From JBDHDH01 sp039591615 (GTDB taxonomy: Bacteria > Gemmatimonadota > Gemmatimonadetes > Gemmatimonadales > GWC2-71-9): DNA of 64,000 nt. Location: NCBI GenBank assembly GCA_039591615.1, contig JBDHDH010000024.1, positions 6,263 to 70,262 of the forward strand, given 5' to 3'. The position numbers and the translations under genes were made by a program. Numbering within the stretch: the first letter of the stretch is position 1; each line of letters starts with the position of its first letter. Below are positions 17,794 to 27,244 of this stretch, in pieces. The notes under the pieces were generated by a model. It was given only the letters and a program-made list of their open reading frames with translations, was not told the origin of the DNA and did no database searches.

Positions 17794-18815
17794 GGGCCGG
17801 GAGACCGCCCGGGAGTGATAGTCAAGGTAACCTGGCCCCGCCGCCGCTCGTTCTCCACGGCAATTTCGGCGTTGCGCTGCGCCACCTGTTCACGAAGCAG
17901 CTGATTGTACAGAATGTTGGCCTGCACCGGCCGGGGATCCGGCTTCTTCACGCTCATCACGAGTCCGGTGACCAGGGCGCCCACGCTCACGCTGAGGATG
18001 GCCGGTCTGACGCCCCCACCGAGATCGGTGTCCTCCAGGGCGAGTGTGGCAGCGCTGGTGAGTCCGGCATAGAGCACTGAGACACCGAGGGGCCGCCAGT
18101 CCCTTGGTGGGGACTCCAATTCCGGCAGCTCGCTGTACCCAGGCAGGCTCGTCAGGTGTCCGACCGTGTCGACCGGCGAATGGTCTACGCGCAGTGGCGT
18201 TGTCGCTGAGAATTCGTTTCGCCCCTCAACGGCGGTCACGATGACCTGGTATTGGCCCTCCGGCACCGGCTCGCCTCCGGGCGTGAGGCCTTCCCAACGA
18301 AGTCGACGGGAGCCAGCCACCAGTTGCGAATCGACCACCACATCAACACGCTGACCGACAACGCGCGTGACGGCGCGTCCGGCTCGCGACACCTCGAATT
18401 GGATCGGCGCCCCACCTTCGCCTGCCACGAACGACGTACTGTCGACGGTGAGGCGTCGCACGACCAGCACCTGGCCGAGGGCCGATGCGTAGAGGGAGGT
18501 AATCCGCGGGGACACGCGATCGACGTCCGGCTCCCGGTCGGGATCGAGGAAGATCAATTCCTTGAAGGCGTCCACAGCCTGGCGAGCCGAATCGAGCACG
18601 CCGTACGAGTACGCAAGCACTTCATATGCGAGGATCCGGTCCTCGGCATCCAACCGGTTCTGAAGTGCTCGCCGAGCCGCCGAGATCGCGCCCACAAAAT
18701 CAAGGGCATCGTAGGCGGACTTCGCACGGACGACGGCAGGGTGTTCTTGGCCGGGGAGTCGACCGGGCGCGACGAGGACCCCCGACAGCATGAGCAGAAT
18801 GAGGGGCCGCGTCAC
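17790..18815 (-). CDS. secreted TPR-like protein with Ig-like and membrane segments
   Basis: A 341-residue protein: signal peptide (cleavage after LPGQ), a helical TPR-like region (about 25-110), an all-beta region ending in an EGQYQVIVTAVEGRNEFS strand like a FlgD-type Ig fold (about 130-225), one or two hydrophobic helices near 260-285 (AILSVSVGALVTGLVMSV) and a charged C-terminal helix. No enzyme motif. It overlaps both neighbours by 4 bp, so it should be made with the kinase and the barrel protein. Confidence 0.75.
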   Translation of the reverse strand: MTRPLILLMLSGVLVAPGRLPGQEHPAVVRAKSAYDALDFVGAISAARRALQNRLDAEDRILAYEVLAYSYGVLDSARQAVDAFKELIFLDPDREPDVDRVSPRITSLYASALGQVLVVRRLTVDSTSFVAGEGGAPIQFEVSRAGRAVTRVVGQRVDVVVDSQLVAGSRRLRWEGLTPGGEPVPEGQYQVIVTAVEGRNEFSATTPLRVDHSPVDTVGHLTSLPGYSELPELESPPRDWRPLGVSVLYAGLTSAATLALEDTDLGGGVRPAILSVSVGALVTGLVMSVKKPDPRPVQANILYNQLLREQVAQRNAEIAVENERRRGQVTLTITPGRSPGP

Positions 18816-20446
18816 GGCTGCTCTTTGATGAGCGTCTTCAAGAGGCGTATGGGACGTGACGGGTCGCTCGACCTGACCTCAATGGTGTCCGTAATGGTCA
18901 CGAAGCCTTCGCGACGTATCTCGATGATGTGACTCCCCACCGGGAGTTCCACCCCGACCAACGGCGCCTCGCCAAAATCGCGACCATCGATGTAGACGGT
19001 CGCGTAGCTCTGGACGTTCTGATCGGCCACCCCGATCGTGAGATAGCCGACGCTGGGTGCCGGTTCCCGAACGGGCGCCCGGCGCACCGGAGTGCGGCTG
19101 GGTTGGGGAGCGGGTCTTGCGGGTTCCGTAACCTGTTGCTCGGGCGGCGCGGGAGTTTGCTGAATCTGGGAATCCGCTGTTGACGTGTCCAGCTCAACGG
19201 ATGCCGAATCCGCCGGAATGATGGGTACCGACGTCGGCTGAGAGTCGGGCGCTGCGAGCATGGCCGTCTGCGTCTCGCCCCCACCTGGCGCATCGCGACC
19301 CAGGATCGGTAGGCCATCACGACCCATTACGAGGGTCGCTCCCGCCACGCCGCCGACCGCGAGCAGCAAGGTGATGCCCCCCACGACGGCCACTCGCTTT
19401 CCACGTTTCCGCGACGGCACGGGCGAGGTAATCTCGGTCGCGGCGTCGAGCGAGGTTCGGGTCAAGCTGCCACCCGAAACGGAGTAGTCCCGCACCGGGT
19501 GCTCCGGCCAGACCGCGGTGGCAAACTCCTCCATGGTAGCGAACCGATCGTCGGCCTCCTTCTGAATCGCCCTGTGAATGGCTGTCCGGAGGAAATCCGG
19601 TGCGTCCGGGCGAAACATCTCTAGCGGCGGAGGCATCTCAAAGATGTGCTTGTAAATGACCGTATGGACGGAGTCGTCCATGAACGGCAGCCGTCCAGCG
19701 AGCATGCGGTACGCCACGACGCCCAACGAATACTGGTCGCTGCGCCCGTCTACCGTGACCCCTTTGGCTTGTTCCGGGCTCATGTAGTGGGGCGTGCCGA
19801 TGACCTGACCCGTAGCCGTGAATTGATGGGCCGACTCGAGAGCTTTGGAGATGCCGAAGTCCGTGACCATCGCAAGGCCGTGATCGTCAATCATGATGTT
19901 GGCCGGTTTCACGTCCCGATGCACGACGCCGCGGGAGTGCGCATGTCCGAGAGCGCATGCCGATTCCCAGAGAATCCGCTGCGCCACATCGATGGGCAGA
20001 GGTCCACTCTGCAGCAACTGATCCAGCGTCCGCCCCGTCACGAACTTCATCACGAAGTAGTTGACTCCGTCACTGATCTCGACGGCGTAGATCGGGATGA
20101 TGTGGGGATGGTCGAGCTTCGCTGCCGTGCGAGCTTCGTGTTCGAACCGGTCGTAGAACCTCTTGTCCTCCGACAGATCGGGCGGGAGCACCTTGATGGC
20201 TACCGGCCGGTCGAGAGACTGGTCGATGGCCAGGAACACCGCTCCCATGCCACCACGACCCAACAACTTCTTGACGTCGTATCGGCCTCGGACCGCAGCG
20301 CGAAGCTTGTTCTGGAGATCCGCCGTCGTGCCGAGGCTCACGCGTGGGCTCGATGCCGGATCCTCGGTATCCGCACCGCAGGCTGGACAGAACCGGCTCC
20401 CGTGCGGGAGGGGCGAGGAGCAGTGGATGCAGGTCACGGTCGCCAT
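18812..20446 (-). CDS. zinc-ribbon Ser/Thr protein kinase with PEGA-domain tail
   Basis: A 544-residue transmembrane kinase. An N-terminal zinc ribbon has Cys6, Cys9, Cys20 and Cys23. The kinase domain (about 56-315) shows GRGGMG, VAIK Lys85, HRDVKPAN (176-183), DFG (196-198) and GTPHYMSPEQ, all catalytic residues intact. A single TM helix (about 351-374) is followed by a Pro/Thr/Gln-rich stalk (to about 465) and a C-terminal PEGA-type domain with VYIDGRDFGEAPL and LPVGSHIIEIRREGF, placed outside the cytoplasmic membrane. PEGA domains are linked to surface or polysaccharide contact. It shares 13 bp with the upstream gene and 4 bp with the downstream one. Confidence 0.93.
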   Translation of the reverse strand: MATVTCIHCSSPLPHGSRFCPACGADTEDPASSPRVSLGTTADLQNKLRAAVRGRYDVKKLLGRGGMGAVFLAIDQSLDRPVAIKVLPPDLSEDKRFYDRFEHEARTAAKLDHPHIIPIYAVEISDGVNYFVMKFVTGRTLDQLLQSGPLPIDVAQRILWESACALGHAHSRGVVHRDVKPANIMIDDHGLAMVTDFGISKALESAHQFTATGQVIGTPHYMSPEQAKGVTVDGRSDQYSLGVVAYRMLAGRLPFMDDSVHTVIYKHIFEMPPPLEMFRPDAPDFLRTAIHRAIQKEADDRFATMEEFATAVWPEHPVRDYSVSGGSLTRTSLDAATEITSPVPSRKRGKRVAVVGGITLLLAVGGVAGATLVMGRDGLPILGRDAPGGGETQTAMLAAPDSQPTSVPIIPADSASVELDTSTADSQIQQTPAPPEQQVTEPARPAPQPSRTPVRRAPVREPAPSVGYLTIGVADQNVQSYATVYIDGRDFGEAPLVGVELPVGSHIIEIRREGFVTITDTIEVRSSDPSRPIRLLKTLIKEQP

Positions 20447-22110
20447 GTGCGGAGCGCTTCCGGAAACACGACGCTGGGCGGTCGGAGCTGCTTGGCCGCC
20501 TGGTGTTTCGCCCGGATGCGCTCCACGTCGGCGGAGCCGGCGCTTGCGGCGGCGGCGGGAGCCGCCCCCACGGGGGGCGCGGTGAGGGCGCTGCTGAGGG
20601 TATAGCCGGTGGGCACCCCGGTGAAATCGAAGACCACCAGGAAGTAGCCGCCGGCCGGAAGCAATCGGTTCTCGATTACTTCATCCACGTCTCCGGCGGT
20701 GGTGGCGCCCAGGACGAGCACGAGGGAGTCGGGTCGGAAATCCCGAATCAAATACATGTCGAGATCGGCATCGGGAGTGCCGTCGGTCCTGGCGGTGGCG
20801 TTGAAAACCTGTCCCGCCGCAACACTGAACCGGTACCAGTCGACATCGTGTGGGTTGTCGATGGTGAGCGGAGCATTCCCAGTGGGAAGCGGACCGGCGG
20901 CATCGCAGTAATCGTTCTCTTCCTCGCTGTCTCGACCAACCCCTCCGAGGGTAACGTAGCCGGGAAGAACGAGGACCTCATACGATGCCGCGCCGCCCTG
21001 CGGCACAAAGGGCACGAAGACGTGATAGGTACCGACCGGCAGATCGGCGAGGGACACGATAGTGAGTGGAAAGGGAACCTCCGCAAACGTCACCGGCTCA
21101 CCGGAGCCGGATGCAGTCAACTGGAGGCCGTCGCACCGGTAGGTCTCTCTCCCGATCGTCCACGCGGAGCTGCCGAATTCGAAGTCGAACTTTCCACCAT
21201 CCCAGAAGATCGAATCCGTGACGAGCGTGACGAAGGTTTCGGCACCCACCATCTGGGAGAAGACGGCGAGCGTCCGGTCCCGCACATCGGGATTCGTAAA
21301 GGTGTACCAGTCCACCGCAACTTCGGTCTCGGTGCGCACTCGCGCTTCGAACGCGAGGGCGGGGTTTCGAAAGCCGAGGGGGATTGGCCCGAGGGCGGCC
21401 GGAATAGTGTCGTTGAACTCGTAGACGTCTCGCTGCACGATGTTCAGCGTATCGGGCACCAAAAGCCCACCGTTGAAGCCCACAAAGAACATTTGTGACT
21501 GCCGTGGCGCCGGTGGTGGCACCCAGACGAACAAACGTCCCAGGCGATTCGGCTCACTTTGGTCGTTGGGAATCCAGTCGAGAATCTCGGCCTCAGTCCC
21601 GCCGATGGTCACCGCAAACAGGGAATCAGGACTCAACCCAACACCGAAGATCTCGAGGAGATCTCCGAACCGTGCGGTGCCGGGCGCCCGGTCGGTATTC
21701 GTATTCCGAATACTGTCGACTTCCAAGAGGCCACGCACCTGGGCAGTGCGGGTGGCGGGATCCGTCTCGTCGTATCCGACGGCGGTCGCCGTGACCGTGG
21801 CAGCTCCCACTCCGACGGCGAGCAGACGGTTGTCTCCCGTGACAGTCACGACCGCCAGATCGTCCGAGCCGTAACTGATGACCGCGTTGGGAATCGTCGT
21901 TCCGGATCCATCCACGAGGCGAGCCCGCAACTCGACGGTGTCCTTCACGAAGAGATCTGGGAGGATCTCCATCTGCACCTGGAGCTCGTCGGACCGATCG
22001 GTGGGGAGGAGGCATCCCCCGATGCCCTCAACCAGGACCGCCGGTACCCACCACAGAATTCGGCCGAAACGCTGCAAAATCACCTCACTCCAGGCTAGCC
22101 TCGCGAACAT
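20434..22110 (-). CDS. PPC-domain/Ig-like secreted protein, probable lipoprotein
   Basis: A 558-residue exported protein. The N-terminus has a hydrophobic segment ending in GIGGC, a possible lipobox. Residues about 45-125 form a BIG2-like Ig domain (VELRARLVDGSGTTIPNAV, then VTATAVGYDE). Two regions near 235-350 and 390-515 have the DVDWYRF / TYHVFVPF pattern of bacterial pre-peptidase C-terminal (PPC) domains. The C-terminal 45 residues are Ala/Pro-rich. It is first in the four-gene operon with the PEGA kinase, so it may be a surface ligand or partner (inference). ATG at 22110; the region upstream is AT-rich for this genome. Confidence 0.82.
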   Translation of the reverse strand: MFARLAWSEVILQRFGRILWWVPAVLVEGIGGCLLPTDRSDELQVQMEILPDLFVKDTVELRARLVDGSGTTIPNAVISYGSDDLAVVTVTGDNRLLAVGVGAATVTATAVGYDETDPATRTAQVRGLLEVDSIRNTNTDRAPGTARFGDLLEIFGVGLSPDSLFAVTIGGTEAEILDWIPNDQSEPNRLGRLFVWVPPPAPRQSQMFFVGFNGGLLVPDTLNIVQRDVYEFNDTIPAALGPIPLGFRNPALAFEARVRTETEVAVDWYTFTNPDVRDRTLAVFSQMVGAETFVTLVTDSIFWDGGKFDFEFGSSAWTIGRETYRCDGLQLTASGSGEPVTFAEVPFPLTIVSLADLPVGTYHVFVPFVPQGGAASYEVLVLPGYVTLGGVGRDSEEENDYCDAAGPLPTGNAPLTIDNPHDVDWYRFSVAAGQVFNATARTDGTPDADLDMYLIRDFRPDSLVLVLGATTAGDVDEVIENRLLPAGGYFLVVFDFTGVPTGYTLSSALTAPPVGAAPAAAASAGSADVERIRAKHQAAKQLRPPSVVFPEALRTWRP

Positions 22111-22259
22111 CGCTGTTTGCGTGTCTGGCTGTCAAGCCAACTGGGTCACAATTCTAAGAGTTTGTCCCATAAAAACTTAAAAGTATGGAGCCACTCGAAA
22201 ACGGAGACCCGAGAACCGGAGGTAGCGCACCTCACGGACGGACGGTATCTCCATGCCTC
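22111..22259. promoter_or_regulatory. AT-rich intergenic region, probable promoter of the kinase operon
   Basis: About 150 bp clearly richer in A/T than the surroundings (for example AAAAACTTAAAAGTATGG at 22170-22187). It precedes the minus-strand kinase operon and the plus-strand synthetase fragment. No convincing -35/-10 pair could be fixed. Confidence 0.35.
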
Positions 22260-22466
22260 ATGTGCTCGGTTGTCTGGCGCCCACCCGCCGAGCTCGTCGC
22301 CCGGGCGAACGTTACGCGCTTCATGCGCACGCTCGGGATGGCCGATATCGATTCTCTTTATCGGCGCTCCGTGGAGCAAGCTGAGTGGTTCTGGGACACC
22401 GTCGTGCGCGACTTGGGCATCGAGTTCTCGGAGCCGTACCACGCCGTCATCGACACGAGTGCCAGT
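22260..22466 (+). pseudogene. acetyl-CoA synthetase-type N-terminal fragment
   Basis: From ATG 22260 the frame encodes about 67 residues matching the N-terminal ACAS_N segment of AMP-forming acyl-CoA synthetases: WRPPAELVARANVTRFMR, then LYRRSVEQAEWFWDTVVRDL and GIEFSEPYHAVIDTS. Homology-like sequence stops near 22460 and the frame runs on as unrelated sequence into the TerC gene. The adenylation domain (several hundred residues) is absent. This is the 5' stump of a deleted synthetase gene. Confidence 0.7.
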
Positions 22467-22521
22467 CGCTCGAGCTCGAGCGTGAGATATCTTTCCCACC
22501 GCACCTTCCCCGAGAACTCCC

Positions 22522-23298
22522 ATGGACTGGCTTACCAACCCCGAGATCTGGATCGCCCTGGTGACCCTCACGGCCCTAGAGGTCGTGTTGGGCATCGACA
22601 ACCTCGTCTTCATCTCGATCCTCGCGGGCAAGTTACCAGCAAGCGCGCAGCCGCGGGCACGCCGGATCGGGCTCGTAGCTGCGATGCTGATGCGGGTCCT
22701 GCTCCTACTCTCCCTCGCGTGGATGATCCGCCTCACGCGGCCACTCTTCGACGTGGCGGGATACGAGATCTCCGGCCGGGACCTGATTCTCATCGTCGGA
22801 GGTCTATTCCTGATTGCCAAGGGAACTCACGAGATACATGACAAGCTCGAAGGGGAACAGGGACGGTCCAGCGCCAAGGTCCGGGCGGCCTTTTGGTCGG
22901 TCATCGGCCAAATCATGCTGCTAGACGCGGTCTTTTCGCTCGACTCCGTGATCACTGCGGTGGGGATGGTGCGGCAGATCGGCGTCATGGTGGCCGCAGT
23001 GCTGATCGCCGTAGTGATCATGATGATCTCGGTCGAGGCCATCAGCGGGTTCATTCACCGACATCCGACGGTAAAGATGCTGGCCCTGAGCTTCCTCCTG
23101 CTGGTGGGCTTCACACTCGTCGTCGAGGGACTCCATCAGCACATCCCCAAAGGCTACATCTATTTCGCCATGGGCTTCTCGATATTCGTAGAATCGCTCA
23201 ATATCCGCATGCGGGCTGCCCGCGCGAGAGAGGCTCCCATCCAGCTGCGCGAGCCGTATACGGGCGAGCACGCGAGCCCGGAGGGCGGGCCGGCATAG
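22522..23298 (+). CDS. TerC family integral membrane protein
   Basis: A 258-residue protein with about seven TM helices. Acidic residues inside the membrane mark the family: LEVVLGIDNLVF (near residue 20-31) and LLDAVFSLDSVIT (near 133-145). TerC-type proteins are linked to tellurite resistance and, in better-studied members, to metal (Mn2+) export. A positively charged loop separates the two halves. The C-terminal 25 residues are hydrophilic. It starts 55 bp after the synthetase fragment, so the deletion that made the fragment may have ended just upstream. Confidence 0.93.
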   Translation: MDWLTNPEIWIALVTLTALEVVLGIDNLVFISILAGKLPASAQPRARRIGLVAAMLMRVLLLLSLAWMIRLTRPLFDVAGYEISGRDLILIVGGLFLIAKGTHEIHDKLEGEQGRSSAKVRAAFWSVIGQIMLLDAVFSLDSVITAVGMVRQIGVMVAAVLIAVVIMMISVEAISGFIHRHPTVKMLALSFLLLVGFTLVVEGLHQHIPKGYIYFAMGFSIFVESLNIRMRAARAREAPIQLREPYTGEHASPEGGPA

Positions 23299-23501
23299 CA
23301 CGGCCGGCCCCGCCAGGGGGGTCCGCTGAACTCGTCCGCGGGGCCCCTGGCCAGAAGGGGCCTCCCAGAACCGGCCGGCCGATTCATCAGTTACCTTCAC
23401 AGCTGCTTCATAGTCTCTAACACCACAAACACCACTTGTTTATCTTTAGACCGCTCAAGCCCTTACAGGAATGGAACCACCAACCAAAACCCGAGGATCC
23501 C

Positions 23502-24791
23502 GTGGGAAACAACACCCTGACCATTACCGATAATCGCAACGGCAAGACCTACGATGTCCCCATCGCCGACGGCACCATCCGCGCGATGGATTTGCGACAG
23601 ATCAAGGTGAGCGATGACGATTTTGGATTGATGGCATACGATCCGGGATTCGCCAACACCGCCTCATGTCGCAGCGCCATCACCTTCATCGACGGCGAAA
23701 AGGGCATCCTACGCTACCGGGGATACCCCATCGAGCAAGTAGCTGAGCAGAGCTCTTTCTTGGAGACAGCGTTCCTGCTGCTCTACGGCGACCTCCCGAC
23801 CAAACAGGAGCTCGATCAGTGGACGTACGATATCATCCATCACACGTTCGTCCACGAGAACATCAAGAAGTTCATGGACGGCCTTCGGTACGATGCCCAT
23901 CCCATGGGTGCGTTCATCAGTACCGTTGCCGCACTGTCGACGTTCTACGTCGAAGCCAAACGGATCCGGGACGAGGGCTGCGTGAGGCACCAGGTTCGGC
24001 GGCTCATTGCAAAGACGCCGACGATTGCCGCTTTTGCCTATCGGCATATGGTCGGTCTGCCATACGTGTACCCGGACAACGGGCTCTCTTATGCCGGGAA
24101 CTTCCTGAACATGATGTTCAAGACGACGGAGCTGAAGTACGAACCGAATCCGGTGCTCGAGAGAGCGTTGGACGTGCTCTTCATTCTCCATGGCGATCAC
24201 GAACAAAACTGCTCGGCGAACGCGATGCGCAGCGTGGGATCGAGCGAATCGGATCCCTTCAGCTCGATGGCGGCGGCAGCCGCGGCACTGTACGGGCCTC
24301 TTCACGGTGGGGCCAATGAGATGGTCCTGCGCATGTTGCGGGAGATCGGCGACAAGAAGGCCATCCCCGCGTACATCAAGCGCGTGAAGAACAAGGAAGT
24401 GCGCCTGATGGGCTTCGGGCACCGCGTCTACAAGAACTACGACCCGAGGGCCGCTATCATCAAACGGATTGCGCACGAGGTCTTCGGGGTCACGGGAAAG
24501 AACCCATTGATCGATATCGCAGTGGAGCTCGAGCGGATCGCGCTGGAGGATGATTTCTTCGTCTCCCGAAAGCTGTACCCCAACGTCGATTTCTACTCGG
24601 GCATCATCTACGAGGCGATGCGTTTTCCCGTGGAGATGTTTCCGGTGCTCTTCGCCATCGGCCGGACCCCGGGATGGCTGGCGCAGTGGATGGAGATGCT
24701 GGCGGATAAGGACCAGCGCATCGCCCGGCCGCGGCAGATCTACGTAGGAGCCGAGGAGCGGGCGTACGTGCCAATCGACAAGCGGAAATAG
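23502..24791 (+). CDS. gltA: citrate synthase (type II/GltA-like)
   Basis: Condenses acetyl-CoA and oxaloacetate to citrate in the TCA cycle. The 429-residue product from GTG 23502 (GAGG nine bases upstream) matches the usual GltA length; the frame extends to 23436 but that part is not family-like. Active-site regions are intact: GDHEQNCSANAMR, ALYGPLHGGANE (catalytic His) and MGFGHRVYKNYDPRA. The N-terminal extra domain typical of hexameric enzymes (LRQIKVSDDDFGLMAYDPG) is present. It is monocistronic, with a GC stem after the stop. Confidence 0.97.
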   Translation: MGNNTLTITDNRNGKTYDVPIADGTIRAMDLRQIKVSDDDFGLMAYDPGFANTASCRSAITFIDGEKGILRYRGYPIEQVAEQSSFLETAFLLLYGDLPTKQELDQWTYDIIHHTFVHENIKKFMDGLRYDAHPMGAFISTVAALSTFYVEAKRIRDEGCVRHQVRRLIAKTPTIAAFAYRHMVGLPYVYPDNGLSYAGNFLNMMFKTTELKYEPNPVLERALDVLFILHGDHEQNCSANAMRSVGSSESDPFSSMAAAAAALYGPLHGGANEMVLRMLREIGDKKAIPAYIKRVKNKEVRLMGFGHRVYKNYDPRAAIIKRIAHEVFGVTGKNPLIDIAVELERIALEDDFFVSRKLYPNVDFYSGIIYEAMRFPVEMFPVLFAIGRTPGWLAQWMEMLADKDQRIARPRQIYVGAEERAYVPIDKRK

Positions 24792-24798
24792 GAGCGCA

Positions 24799-24820
24799 GG
24801 GGGCGTCCCCACGTGCCCCC
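24799..24820. terminator. GC stem-loop between convergent genes
   Basis: GGGGGC at 24799-24804 pairs with GCCCCC at 24815-24820 around a 10-nt loop, directly after the citrate synthase stop. No U-tract follows, so factor-independent termination is uncertain. Confidence 0.4.
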
Positions 24821-24847
24821 ACCTCCCTCGACCATTGTCAGGCTCGC

Positions 24848-26686
24848 TCAGGGAATCCGGATCCCCGGGATGCCTCTCGTGAGATTCCGCAGCTCGGCCG
24901 CGAGCTGCTCCTGGACCGCCTTCACCTCGTCGAGTCGCATGGCGACGGTATCCTGAACCCGCTCCCGCAGCGCGTCTACCTGTAACGTCGCCTCGGCGAG
25001 ACGGGGTTGCAGCAGCCGGTCGACCTCCGCACGCACCTGTTCCTCGGCATGTTGGATCTCACGCCCGACCTCCTGACGGAGGCTCCGCGCCACCGCCTGC
25101 CCGAGGTTGCTGCTCACCGAGAGCGATGGATGCTCCAGCGACCCTCTGAGACGCATCTCCACTTCGACGCGCCGCACCCCCGAGAGGGTGCGCCACACCA
25201 GGTCTTTCGCCCACGCCGCCGTGCCGATCTGGAGATTGCCGCCGGCCGCCTGGGACCCCCGGCCCCGCTCCCAGCTCACTCCCGTGGAAACCCATCGTAG
25301 TCGCGCTTGGATCTGGCCGCCATTTCGTCCGAGCGAGAATTCGCTGGTTCCCTCTCCCAGCAGCAATCGCCCGCCGATGGCGCTCAGGTCCACGGTGGGA
25401 AGCGTGACACCACTCACGTACAGGGACACGGAGTCTTGAAGGGGACGTTGGGCATGCCGCAGGGTCGCGGTGAGGCGTAGCTCACGTGGCCCTCTGGCAG
25501 CACCAGTGCGGCCGGCCGCGATCTCAACCGGTTGCCCGTAGAGCGACGGCGCCGATGAGAGACCGCGAACCAGCGCCGCGTACTGACCAGCTGCCGCCCC
25601 CGTGCCACCGATCTCAAGATCCGTCGCCCCGTACTCCAGGAGGAACCGTGGATACGTAGCTCGACCCGGGTAGTTCACGGTGGTTCCGGATGCTCGGGCT
25701 CGTTGGGGTCCCGAGTGTCGCTTTGGATCCAGGCCGGGCGGGAGATACCGCTCGGCGGTCTTCACCCAGTAGAGGACCGGTTTGAGCCACGCGATGGCCG
25801 TCTCCCCGAACAGCGCAGGCGAGATGCTCGGCGCGTCGAGGGAAGGCAGGTTGAGCAGGCCCCGTGCGTACGCGAGGTCGGCATCCCTCATGGCGCCGAA
25901 TTCTCGGACATTGTCTTGGAGTCGCCAGACGCCGGTGCGCACGGTGCTGTCGAGGACGGCAACCCCTCCCTGGAGAGCGCCGAGCATCGAGAGGGTGGAG
26001 CGGCCGGAGTTGACCAATTGGGTCACGCCGGTGATCCCGAGGCGTGCAGGATCGGCGCCCTGGATTCGCTCGACCAGGGCGCGGGCCGAATCGATCTGGG
26101 GTCTCGGATCGAGGGCCCGCAGTCGCCCCTCCCAGACCACGCGCATGGAGTCCGCCTGAGCGACGGTGGCGCGGGCGTGCGCGAGCGTCCGGAGACTCTC
26201 GGGACGAATGGCATCGATGTTCACGACGCCACCGAGGCCTTCGAGGGTGAACGACGGCACGCGAAGCTGCCCGGCCCAAGCGTTCACCTCTCGCCAGGCT
26301 CGCCCACTCTCGGGGCTGGGATTCTCGAGCGCCCCCGACGTCGTGCGCGGGGTGCCGAACCGCATGCCCCGCACTGCCAGCGTTTCCACCACTACTTTCT
26401 TTTCCAGCAGTGGTGTGACCATCACGTTGGCGACGATCTCCCGCGCCTCGAGCAAATTGGTCATCGGCGCGTCCGGATTCGCAACGGCGAGTCCCCGGAG
26501 CCGCACGCGTCCCTCTCCCAATCGGACGTCCGCTGAGGCAACGTCGACTTTCGCCCCCACGACCGACGCGCCGGTCTCCTCGACGGCACGCTCCACCAAC
26601 AAATCGAGCAACAGGACCCACCCCGCAGACAGGAGCACGAGGAACAGCACCAGAACGACGATGGCCCGCCAACGAAATAGCGTCAT
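24848..26686 (-). CDS. TIGR03545-like AsmA-related envelope protein
   Basis: A 612-residue protein with one N-terminal TM helix (VVLVLFLVLLSAGWVLLLDLL) and a large extracytoplasmic part. The AsmA-like start VVGAKVDVASADVRLGEGRVRLRGL is followed by long helical stretches (about 180-320) and a C-terminal coiled coil (about 525-600). This fits the uncharacterised family TIGR03545, known from scattered outer-membrane bacteria and usually paired with TIGR03546. The partner gene lies 3 bp upstream, which strengthens the call. Possible role in moving lipid across the envelope by analogy with AsmA proteins (inference). Confidence 0.82.
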   Translation of the reverse strand: MTLFRWRAIVVLVLFLVLLSAGWVLLLDLLVERAVEETGASVVGAKVDVASADVRLGEGRVRLRGLAVANPDAPMTNLLEAREIVANVMVTPLLEKKVVVETLAVRGMRFGTPRTTSGALENPSPESGRAWREVNAWAGQLRVPSFTLEGLGGVVNIDAIRPESLRTLAHARATVAQADSMRVVWEGRLRALDPRPQIDSARALVERIQGADPARLGITGVTQLVNSGRSTLSMLGALQGGVAVLDSTVRTGVWRLQDNVREFGAMRDADLAYARGLLNLPSLDAPSISPALFGETAIAWLKPVLYWVKTAERYLPPGLDPKRHSGPQRARASGTTVNYPGRATYPRFLLEYGATDLEIGGTGAAAGQYAALVRGLSSAPSLYGQPVEIAAGRTGAARGPRELRLTATLRHAQRPLQDSVSLYVSGVTLPTVDLSAIGGRLLLGEGTSEFSLGRNGGQIQARLRWVSTGVSWERGRGSQAAGGNLQIGTAAWAKDLVWRTLSGVRRVEVEMRLRGSLEHPSLSVSSNLGQAVARSLRQEVGREIQHAEEQVRAEVDRLLQPRLAEATLQVDALRERVQDTVAMRLDEVKAVQEQLAAELRNLTRGIPGIRIP

Positions 26687-26689
26687 CGG

Positions 26690-27208
26690 TTACGGCCGGA
26701 AGAGGCGATACATGTTGTACAACTTGGACGCTCGAATCGCCTTGAAGAGCTTTGCGTCTCTGTAACGGGCATAAATCGTGGCTCGGTATCTCCCAACGGC
26801 CCACCGTGTCAGAAAGAAGATCGGGAACGCCAGCGCCATCCAACCTACGAGACTCCCGAGGACGATGCTGTTATTGAGATTGGTGAGGGCGAGCACCGGG
26901 GTGTTGTAGATCGTGCCCCAGAGGCCGTTCAAAGGCGGCACGTCGAGCAGCATGGTGCGACCGATGGCGTCGAAGACCGGATCCAGGGCAAAGCCAAGGG
27001 GGATGCAACAGACCCAGCCGAGCACGGCACCAGGCACCGAGACGTTGAGCACTAGTACGAGTGACAGGACGAGCACATTGTGCAGGTTCGCGATCGGTGT
27101 GAGCCCGACCACCGCACCAAGGGCCATTCCCGCCGCCACCTGGCCCGGCGTCCCTTCCGAGTTGAGGGCACGGACGAGGCTCTGGATGAGTTTGACGAGC
27201 CAGTACAT
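26690..27208 (-). CDS. TIGR03546-like membrane protein
   Basis: A 172-residue protein with three to four TM segments (about 30-75 and 115-140) and a basic C-terminus (RYRDAKLFKAIRASKLYNMY). The NSEGTPGQVAAGMALGAVVGLTP region recalls DUF2062-type proteins. Size, topology and position next to the TIGR03545-like gene match TIGR03546. The two form a two-gene operon with a 3-bp gap. Function unknown. Confidence 0.82.
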   Translation of the reverse strand: MYWLVKLIQSLVRALNSEGTPGQVAAGMALGAVVGLTPIANLHNVLVLSLVLVLNVSVPGAVLGWVCCIPLGFALDPVFDAIGRTMLLDVPPLNGLWGTIYNTPVLALTNLNNSIVLGSLVGWMALAFPIFFLTRWAVGRYRATIYARYRDAKLFKAIRASKLYNMYRLFRP

Positions 27209-27244
27209 GGGTCGAATTGTTTGTGAGAAGGGGGCGATTGTCTA

